From the IMG/VR virus record IMGVR_UViG_3300034957_000010, positions 1-40,728 of that record: a stretch of DNA of 40,728 bases. One strand, written 5' to 3'. Source of the stretch: a virus. Position 1 is the first letter of the stretch; the number at the start of each line of letters is the position of its first letter. A program made the translations under genes and the position numbers. Below the pieces are notes generated by a model. The model was not told the DNA's origin, made no database searches, and saw nothing but the letters and a program-made list of their open reading frames with translations. This document shows, piece by piece, positions 31,247 through 35,996 of the stretch.

Positions 31247-31516
31247 ATGAGAGCAGAGCGGACCCCCGACGGACACATCGTCATCACGATGCGCGAAGCC
31301 GGATTCCAGCGACTCCTGGCGGCCGTGAGCTGTCACGAGATGGCCGCCGAGTTCGTCCGGACGGGCGTCCCCGCGCTCGTCTCTCCCGAGTACCTGACCA
31401 GCGCCCAGCGCGGCGTGGCTGACCTGGCCGAGGCCCTCGGCAGCATCCAGGTCGTGCCCGACTTCGACGCGCTGCTGGACGCGCTCCAGTCCGACATCGA
31501 CAGCAAGGGGGAGTGA
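31247..31516 (+). CDS. Small hypothetical protein
   Basis: 89 residues; ATG behind GAGGAGGACATT. Starts MRAERTPDGHIVITMREAGF, mostly helical afterwards (LLAAVSCHEMAAEFVRTG, LTSAQRGVADLAEALG), and acidic at the end. No family recognised. Followed after 3 bp by the frameshifted gene. Confidence 0.7.
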   Translation: MRAERTPDGHIVITMREAGFQRLLAAVSCHEMAAEFVRTGVPALVSPEYLTSAQRGVADLAEALGSIQVVPDFDALLDALQSDIDSKGE

Positions 31517-31519
31517 CCC

Positions 31520-31694
31520 ATGGACACCAAGCTGGTCCGTCTGACCGACACCCAGATCGAGCGCCTGATCGAGGCTGGTCGGCGAGCACCGCGACGAGGT
31601 TATCGGCGGCGGCAAGAGCGGCTTCCCGCACAGCCGCGAGGACGAGCTGATCGAGACCCAGGAGCTGATGGACGCGCTGCGCGAGCAGCACTGA
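31520..31694 (+). pseudogene. Small gene with an apparent single-base frameshift
   Basis: ATG at 31520 starts a normal-looking product (MDTKLVRLTDTQIERLIEAG). After about 19 codons that frame becomes Arg/Pro-rich and runs through the next gene. The next frame instead continues sensibly (VGEHRDEVIGGGKSGFPHSR, then ELIETQELMDALREQH) to a TGA at 31692-31694. The total of 175 nt is one base too long, with the extra G likely at 31577-31578. Repaired, the product would be about 57 acidic helical residues. It could be a mutation, a sequencing error or programmed frameshifting; GCTGGTC is not a known strong slippery site. Confidence 0.65.
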
Positions 31695-31704
31695 AGCCGA
31701 CGCA

Positions 31705-31761
31705 CGGCGGGCACAGACTCGCTCCCTACGGGGTATGCGACCTGCCCGCCGCGCGTCTTTT
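31705..31761 (+). terminator. Hairpin with T tract upstream of a strong ribosome site
   Basis: CGGCGGGCA (31705-31713) pairs perfectly with TGCCCGCCG (31743-31751) around a 29-nt loop with an inner TCGC/GCGA pair, followed by GCGCGTCTTTT. This is the only hairpin with a clear T run in the window. No promoter-family copy lies between it and the gene at 31782, so it may be a partial terminator or attenuator. Confidence 0.55.
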
Positions 31762-31781
31762 CCCACTCAGGAGGAGTGATC

Positions 31782-32132
31782 ATGGCCAAGTACCACAGCT
31801 ACACGGCGATGCCCGCCGGGCGTTACCTGAAGGACCGGTTCGACTTCGACTTCACCCAGGACGAACGCGCGCACATTCAGGCGGCCCAGGACGCACTCTT
31901 CAGTCACGCCCAGGCGATCGAGGCCCGGCGCCGGGTGCTGCCCCGTACGATCCACAACCTGACCCGCGACCTGACGACCCTGCTCGGCGCGCTGGCCGAT
32001 GGCGGGAAGCTCCAGACGCCGATCATTCCGCGCCCGCGCGTGGACCCGATCGGGGCGGCCCAGCGCATCGAGGACGACGAGCGGGTCCTCAGCGACTGGG
32101 TGGACGCGGTTCGGCTCTTGCAGCAGCAGTAG
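31782..32132 (+). CDS. Hypothetical helical protein
   Basis: 116 residues; ATG at 31782, 7 nt after AGGAGG (a GTG six bases earlier is less well spaced). Long helical regions (ERAHIQAAQDALFSHAQAIE, then TIHNLTRDLTTLLGALADGG, then AAQRIEDDERVLSDWVDAVR). No domain recognised. Must be transcribed past the hairpin at 31705 or from an unseen promoter. Confidence 0.7.
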   Translation: MAKYHSYTAMPAGRYLKDRFDFDFTQDERAHIQAAQDALFSHAQAIEARRRVLPRTIHNLTRDLTTLLGALADGGKLQTPIIPRPRVDPIGAAQRIEDDERVLSDWVDAVRLLQQQ

Positions 32133-32144
32133 ACCATGGACACC

Positions 32145-32193
32145 AGGGCGGGTTGACGGTAGCGTCACCCGCCCTGTATGCTTCAGCCATACA
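32145..32193 (+). promoter_or_regulatory. Hairpin-promoter cassette
   Basis: TTGACG at 32153-32158, TATGCT at 32177-32182, spacer 18. AGGGCGGG/CCCGCCCT arms extend the first dyad to 12 bp with one bulged T. TGTATG (32175-32180) and CATACA (32188-32193) perfect. Drives the lipoprotein gene. Confidence 0.87.
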
Positions 32194-32214
32194 AGCACTC
32201 AGGAGGAGGACAGC

Positions 32215-32565
32215 ATGAAGGTCAAGCTGGCAATCGTGGCAGGGCTCGCGCTGGCGGGCATGACGCTCGGCGCCTGCGGGGAGCGCCCAGTCGAGGGCAC
32301 CGTCACCCACAAGCAGTACTCGGCGGGTTACACCTACTACACCCACCCCTGCCTGATGACATCGCGGTACAAGTCGGGCACGAACAGCTACTCCAGCGTG
32401 TGCGTCCTGTACGGGAATACCCCGAACTACATGCCCGCGAGCTACCAGATTTGCGTCAAGGGCGTGGACAAGAACGGCAAGGACGCCGAGGGCTGCTGGG
32501 AGGTCCCGCCGAGCGAGTACGCCCGGTGGCGCGAGGGCGACCACTTCGGTCAGCGGGTCCAGTGA
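32215..32565 (+). CDS. Phage-encoded lipoprotein
   Basis: 116 residues; ATG at 32215 behind AGGAGGAGGACAGC. A lipoprotein signal peptide (MKVKLAIVAGLALAGMTLGA) leads to Cys21 in lipobox LGAC. The mature part has four more Cys residues, enough for two disulfides, and a Tyr-rich region (YSAGYTYYTHPC). It would be lipid-anchored on the outer face of the host membrane. Phage lipoproteins made early often block superinfection; here that is inference from location signal and regulated promoter only. Next gene starts on the last base of its stop. Confidence 0.8.
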   Translation: MKVKLAIVAGLALAGMTLGACGERPVEGTVTHKQYSAGYTYYTHPCLMTSRYKSGTNSYSSVCVLYGNTPNYMPASYQICVKGVDKNGKDAEGCWEVPPSEYARWREGDHFGQRVQ

Positions 32566-32864
32566 TGCGGATGCTCGTCTTGCAGCCCTCACCCCGCACG
32601 GACCACATCACCGAGGACGGGCAGGAGCTTCAGCAGGTGCCCTACCCGATCTACGCGAACGAGAAGGGCGTCGGAATGCTCGGCGCCAAGGACGTTCGGG
32701 TGGTCGGCTTCCAGCGGCGCCTGGACGTGCAGCGCCTCGACGTGCACTGGGATGAGGTGTGGGCTGACCCGGATCGGGCGGTCGGCCTGTACGTCGTGCT
32801 CGATCAGGATGGCCAGTGGGCGACCGAGGTGGCGGCGATCGAGTCGGCCACATTCAGAGGGTAA
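32565..32864 (+). CDS. Hypothetical protein coupled to the lipoprotein
   Basis: 99 residues; ATG overlaps the lipoprotein stop (TGATG). Contains ELQQVPYPIYANEKGVG, VRVVGFQRRLDVQRLDV and AVGLYVVLDQDGQWATEVAA, an alpha/beta mix. No signal peptide or family recognised. Coupled translation suggests linked expression with the lipoprotein. Confidence 0.65.
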   Translation: MRMLVLQPSPRTDHITEDGQELQQVPYPIYANEKGVGMLGAKDVRVVGFQRRLDVQRLDVHWDEVWADPDRAVGLYVVLDQDGQWATEVAAIESATFRG

Positions 32865-32875
32865 AGTACCAGCTC

Positions 32876-32924
32876 AGCCCGGGTTGACGAGACCGTCATC
32901 CGGGCTGTATGCTGTAGTCATACA
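32876..32924 (+). promoter_or_regulatory. Hairpin-promoter cassette
   Basis: TTGACG at 32884-32889, TATGCT at 32908-32913, spacer 18. Arms AGCCCGGG and TCCGGGCT extend the first dyad with one bulged T and one G-U pair. TGTATG (32906-32911) and CATACA (32919-32924). Its leader, down to GAGGAGGACAGCAATG, is almost the same as that at 6932-6956. Confidence 0.87.
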
Positions 32925-32946
32925 AGTTGAGCCGAGGAGGACAGCA

Positions 32947-33150
32947 ATGGAGACCATGAAGCCGCTGGACCTGACCCACGACGAGCGCATGGCGGCCTAC
33001 GCGGCCGTCAAGGAGCGCTACGGCCTGAAGTGGCAGCAACGGGACAAGCTCGACGCGAGCCCGATCTACATGGCCATCATGCGGGCAGCACACCAGGAGC
33101 GCTGGGCCGACTGCCACCGACTCCTCTGGGGCGCGGGCGTGATCGCGTGA
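32947..33150 (+). CDS. Small hypothetical protein
   Basis: 67 residues; ATG behind GAGGAGGACAGCA. Helical and basic (MAAYAAVKERYGLKWQQRD, then IYMAIMRAAHQERWADCHRL). First gene of the longest island unit, which continues without promoter elements to 35359. Function unknown. Confidence 0.7.
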   Translation: METMKPLDLTHDERMAAYAAVKERYGLKWQQRDKLDASPIYMAIMRAAHQERWADCHRLLWGAGVIA

Positions 33151-33233
33151 CCCACACGGACTGGGCCGCCGTGCTGGTCGTGGCGGCCCTCGTGATCGGC
33201 CTGCTGATCGCCCGAGGAGGGAGCAACCGATGA
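33147..33233 (+). CDS. Micro-membrane protein
   Basis: 28 residues; GTG overlaps the previous stop (GTGA). Essentially one membrane helix (AAVLVVAALVIGLLIARGG) with a polar start and a basic end. Its coding sequence also contains the GGAGGGAGC ribosome site of the next gene, so it may serve partly as a leader peptide. Too short for family assignment. Confidence 0.55.
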   Translation: MTHTDWAAVLVVAALVIGLLIARGGSNR

Positions 33234-33496
33234 CGATCTACTACGTGATCATCGGAGAAGAGCCGGTCCTGGTCACGGCCGCCCGGCATCTGCCCGAGGT
33301 GTTCGGGCAGCTCTGGCCGGACCGCCCCGAGGACATGCTCACCATCTACGAGCAGCGCCGGACCGAGCTGCACGCGCTGATCCTGGAGACCGCCGAGGTA
33401 TCCCGGGACGACGCCTTCGCCTACCTGAAGACCACCATGCGCGGCTGGGCCGACCCGGCACCGGCCGCCACGATCGATTGGGACCGCCCGCTATGA
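33230..33496 (+). CDS. Hypothetical protein
   Basis: 88 residues; ATGA overlap, ribosome site GGAGGGAGCAACC. Starts with a beta strand (MTIYYVIIGEEPVLVTAAR) followed by helices (EVFGQLWPDRPEDMLTIYE, then LHALILETAEVSRDDAFAY). No family recognised. Next gene starts inside its stop. Confidence 0.65.
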   Translation: MTIYYVIIGEEPVLVTAARHLPEVFGQLWPDRPEDMLTIYEQRRTELHALILETAEVSRDDAFAYLKTTMRGWADPAPAATIDWDRPL

Positions 33497-33951
33497 CCGA
33501 GACCCTGAGCCTGTCCGACCCGAAGATCGAGACGGACATCCTGAACCGCATCCTGCGCCTGCGCGACCGCTACCGTCAGGCGTTCAACGTCGAGCCCGCC
33601 CAGACCTACGCGGACGCCGAGCTGCGCGCCGCCACGATCGCCAACAACCTGCGCGACCCCGAGACCGGCTTCGCCTGCGGCTTCGGCATCCGCGAGACCC
33701 TCGTGGACGTCGGCGAGCTGGGGACCGTCGAGTTCTGGCAGACCCCGCTGGGCCGTGCCCTGCTGTACCAGACCGGCGGGTACTCGGCCGGACTGACCCG
33801 CCGGGCCGCTCTGGCCGCCGCGCTGGGCGTCTCCCGCCAGCGCGTCCACGTTCTTGTCCAGGAAGGTCGCCTGTACCTGGACATTGCCGGTCTTGACCTC
33901 GACTACCAAAGCGTCCGTGAATACCTGCGGGACCGGTGGCCCAATGCGTGA
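33493..33951 (+). CDS. Helix-turn-helix DNA-binding protein
   Basis: 152 residues; ATGA overlap. Residues about 101-127 (LTRRAALAAALGVSRQRVHV, then LVQEGRL) form a clear HTH with a following wing-like segment, as in excisionase- and repressor-type proteins. The N-terminal 90 residues are helical and of unknown role. Among the genes in view it is the best candidate for the regulator that reads the dyads in the promoter cassettes, but this is untested and based only on fold and location. Confidence 0.65.
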   Translation: MTETLSLSDPKIETDILNRILRLRDRYRQAFNVEPAQTYADAELRAATIANNLRDPETGFACGFGIRETLVDVGELGTVEFWQTPLGRALLYQTGGYSAGLTRRAALAAALGVSRQRVHVLVQEGRLYLDIAGLDLDYQSVREYLRDRWPNA

Positions 33952-34330
33952 CCGAGACGAGAACGTCGAGCTGATCCGCCAGCGCGGCGAGACGATGGCC
34001 AACCAGATCGCCGAGCAGATGCTCATCGCCCACGAGCTGGACGACCAGAGCCAGATGGACTGGCTACACAGCCTGATCCAGCACCTCGTGGTGATCCGCC
34101 AGGCCGCGCTGGCCATCCGTGAGGACACCCGGCCGCGCACGTGGCAGGTGCCGAGCCTGCCCGACGCCGTGGCCGCCGTGACCGACGTCGAGAGCGAGAC
34201 CTGGCGGCGCTTCGGCGACCCGAGGCGCAAGCTCTGGGTCTGCGACGACGGCGACGAGGTGAAGACGGAACATCTGCTGATCAGCGACTACGGGCCGGTG
34301 ACGGAGGTGACCGACGATGGGACTGCCTGA
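33944..34330 (+). CDS. Hypothetical acidic helical protein
   Basis: 128 residues; ATG at 33944 overlaps the upstream gene by 8 bp. Long helices (NVELIRQRGETMANQIAEQM, then DWLHSLIQHLVVIRQAALAI) and an acidic end with WVCDDGDEVKTEHLLISDYG. No family recognised. It overlaps the NADAR gene by 14 bp. Confidence 0.65.
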   Translation: MRDRDENVELIRQRGETMANQIAEQMLIAHELDDQSQMDWLHSLIQHLVVIRQAALAIREDTRPRTWQVPSLPDAVAAVTDVESETWRRFGDPRRKLWVCDDGDEVKTEHLLISDYGPVTEVTDDGTA

Positions 34331-34883
34331 GGTGATCCTGATCAGCGAGGACGAGCCCGACTGGGAGCCGCTCGCCATGGGCTACCCGGGTCAGCCGCTG
34401 CACTGGGGGCCGTACGCCTTCCCGACGGCCGAGCACCTCTTCCAGTCGCTGAAGTGCACCCGGCCCGGTGACGTGAAGCTGCTGCTGTCGCGGCCGACCG
34501 CCGCCGAGGCCCGGTCGCAGGGCCAGCGCTTCGTGCACATGCGCCAGGACTGGCGCTACGTGCAGGAGGCAGCCCTGCGCCTGGTCCTGGCGATCAAGTT
34601 CTACCCGGGCCGCCCCGAGGTGGCCCGGCTGCTGGAGACCGGCGACGCCCTGCTCGTGCACGCCAGCTTCGAACGGTGGCGCGGCGTGGACGTCCTGGCC
34701 GCGCTGCCCGGCACTGACGACGAGATGGAGTCGGCCTGGCCGCGAGCAACCGGGCTCAACTGGCTTGGGACGCTGCTGATGGCCCGGCGGGCCGAGCTGG
34801 TCGCCCAGGTTGGCGCCGACGTACTGGACCACCAGCGCGCCGCGCTCTGGGACTACGTGCGCTGGCAGCCCCCGAAGTCCTGA
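34317..34883 (+). CDS. NADAR-family (YbiA-like) protein
   Basis: 188 residues. Pattern of the NADAR family: FPTAEHLFQSLKC (E39), then ALRLVLAIKFYPGRPEVARL, LLETGDALLVHASFERWRG (W121) and GLNWLGTLLMARR (N148). YbiA-like members hydrolyse N-glycosidic bonds in riboflavin intermediates; others remove ADP-ribose from nucleic acid. In a phage it could reverse host ADP-ribosylation or recycle nucleotides. The final catalytic assignment needs alignment. Coupled to the genes on either side. Confidence 0.8.
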   Translation: MGLPEVILISEDEPDWEPLAMGYPGQPLHWGPYAFPTAEHLFQSLKCTRPGDVKLLLSRPTAAEARSQGQRFVHMRQDWRYVQEAALRLVLAIKFYPGRPEVARLLETGDALLVHASFERWRGVDVLAALPGTDDEMESAWPRATGLNWLGTLLMARRAELVAQVGADVLDHQRAALWDYVRWQPPKS

Positions 34884-34903
34884 CCAGCCGCTACGCTGAG
34901 CCC

Positions 34904-35359
34904 GTGGACCAGGTTTGGATCGATGAGGCGTGGCTGGGCGAGTCCGACGCGCTGACGGCCGCCGTGGCCGAGCAGGCGGCAGCATACGAGAGCCAGATCG
35001 CCGAGCTGTACGAGGAGCTGGCGGGCGGCATCCCGGAGCAGGTGCTGGCCCACGCGCTCGCCTACGCGGATCGTCTTGCCCGGGAAGATGGGCTGGCCGA
35101 GGTCGGGGCGTGGGGCGTACCGGTCGAGACCTTCACGATCGACGTGCACCGCGAGTCCACGCGCAAGCTGGTCGAGTACTGGGTGCACGGCGAGGGCGCC
35201 GCCAAGATCCGATGGGGGACGCCCGGCAGCATGAAGCGCTGCATCCGCCACCTGCGCAAGCACGTCGCCCTGAGCCCAGGCGGACTGTGCGCCGAGTACC
35301 ACCGGCTGGCGACCGGCGAGTGGCCCACCGAGCACGGCAAGGCGGGCATCCCGTCCTGA
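34904..35359 (+). CDS. Actinophage hypothetical protein with RWGTPG motif
   Basis: 151 residues from GTG at 34904, with no strong ribosome site. Coiled N-terminal half (AAVAEQAAAYESQIAELYEE). The C-terminal part (AAKIRWGTPGSMKRCIRHLR, then LCAEYHRLATGEWP) is a motif I know from other actinophage proteins, where it is often a C-terminal module. Role unknown. Last gene before a strong terminator. Confidence 0.65.
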   Translation: MDQVWIDEAWLGESDALTAAVAEQAAAYESQIAELYEELAGGIPEQVLAHALAYADRLAREDGLAEVGAWGVPVETFTIDVHRESTRKLVEYWVHGEGAAKIRWGTPGSMKRCIRHLRKHVALSPGGLCAEYHRLATGEWPTEHGKAGIPS

Positions 35360-35363
35360 CGCG

Positions 35364-35402
35364 AAGAGGCCCGAGCACCATCGCGGCGTGCTCGGGCCTC
35401 TT
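35364..35402 (+). terminator. Terminator of the long island unit
   Basis: Perfect 15-bp stem (AAGAGGCCCGAGCAC and its complement) with a 9-nt loop, 5 bp after the stop at 35359. It can serve the convergent minus-strand gene at 35413 too. Confidence 0.88.
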
Positions 35403-35412
35403 GCTGTCTGCG

Positions 35413-35580
35413 TCAGGCGTCGGCCGGTACCGGGACGGGCTGGGGCCTGATCCAGGCTCCGTCACGTCCCTGGGCCATCTGGGTCGCCTCGACCTTGCTC
35501 ATCGGGCCATCCACGGTCTGGTCGGCGTTGACGACCTCCCACTGCTCGCCCACGATCGGGTCTCCGCATCCACATCCCAT
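35413..35580 (-). CDS. Tiny protein with N-terminal Cys pair, opposite strand
   Basis: 55 residues; ATG at 35580 behind GAGAGAGGACCC. Starts MGCGCGDPIVGEQWEVVN, contains MSKVEATQMAQGRDGAW, and ends Pro-rich. Good codon structure and ribosome site make it credible, though it is alone on the minus strand within the island and convergent with the unit ending at 35359. The Cys pair could bind metal. No promoter-family copy serves it. Confidence 0.6.
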   Translation of the reverse strand: MGCGCGDPIVGEQWEVVNADQTVDGPMSKVEATQMAQGRDGAWIRPQPVPVPADA

Positions 35581-35651
35581 GATCGGGTCCTCTCTCCGGT
35601 GACCTGGGGTTCCGGCCCAGCGTAACTCACGGAAGAATCGGCGTTCCGAAA

Positions 35652-35695
35652 GGGGTTGACGGACCCGTCACCCTCATGTATGCTTGTTCCATACG
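35652..35695 (+). promoter_or_regulatory. Promoter cassette of the candidate small RNA
   Basis: TTGACG at 35656-35661, TATGCT at 35679-35684, spacer 17. TGAC-ggaccc-GTCA with GGGG/CCCT extension and bulged T. TGTATG (35677-35682) and CATACG (35690-35695). No ribosome site or convincing gene follows; a structured RNA does. Confidence 0.85.
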
Positions 35696-35815
35696 GCGAG
35701 GTGGAAGGGGAGAAATACCCCGGAGATCACCGTCGCGCTAGCGGAAACAAGCTGCTGCGCCACCTCGCCCCCAAATCTTCCGGCCCCGAGCCCAACCGGC
35801 TCGGGGCCGAAGTGC
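35691..35815 (+). ncRNA. Candidate structured small RNA
   Basis: Predicted start about 35691. GGCGAGGTGG (35695-35704) pairs perfectly with CCACCTCGCC (35760-35769), closing a domain that holds a GGGG/CCCC hairpin (35707-35721) and a second hairpin from GCGC/GCGC and AGC/GCT pairs with loop GGAAACAA. A 12-bp terminator stem follows at 35781-35809. Total about 120 nt. A 43-codon frame from GTG at about 35702 has no ribosome site and its first bases are in the closing stem. Could be a regulatory RNA, an antisense RNA or a long leader for the gene at 35883; the independent promoter at 35829 favours a separate transcript. Confidence 0.5.
35781..35809 (+). terminator. Terminator of the candidate small RNA
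   Basis: CGGCCCCGAGCC and GGCTCGGGGCCG, 12-bp perfect stem, 5-nt loop, flanked by CTT and AAG that can add pairs after a bulged C. It lies 20 bp before the promoter at 35829. Confidence 0.85.
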
Positions 35816-35828
35816 GTTCTGGGTCTGA

Positions 35829-35867
35829 CTGACGCATCCGTGCTACTATGTATGCAGGAGCAATACA
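35829..35867 (+). promoter_or_regulatory. Promoter-family element (degenerate)
   Basis: CTGACG at 35829-35834 and TATGCA at 35851-35856 are 16 bp apart. TGTATG (35849-35854) and AATACA (35862-35867) keep the second dyad with one mismatch; the first is partial (TGAC-N6-GTGC). Drives the small gene at 35883. Confidence 0.65.
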
Positions 35868-35882
35868 ACTCAGGAGGTAGAG

Positions 35883-35996
35883 ATGGAACGCGAGCTTGGC
35901 GGGTGGGTGCTAATACCCGACCCACCCGCAGACGAGACCGAAGACACCGGGCAGCCCGGGCAGGAGGCTGAGCCGCCGCCCGAGCCTCAGAACTGA
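35883..35996 (+). CDS. Tiny Pro/Glu-rich protein
   Basis: 37 residues; ATG behind CTCAGGAGGTAGAG and its own promoter element. Starts MERELGGWVLIPDPPADETE and ends in a Pro/Glu/Gln-rich tail. Probably mostly disordered. Its 3' end overlaps that of the capsid protease gene by 10 bp on the other strand. Strong expression signals support it. Confidence 0.65.
   Translation: MERELGGWVLIPDPPADETEDTGQPGQEAEPPPEPQN

Noticed and set aside
35684-35971. 95-codon plus-strand frame across the candidate small RNA and next gene
   Set aside because: It begins inside the promoter -10, crosses a terminator and a second promoter, and lacks a ribosome site; the ATG at 35883 in another frame is better supported.
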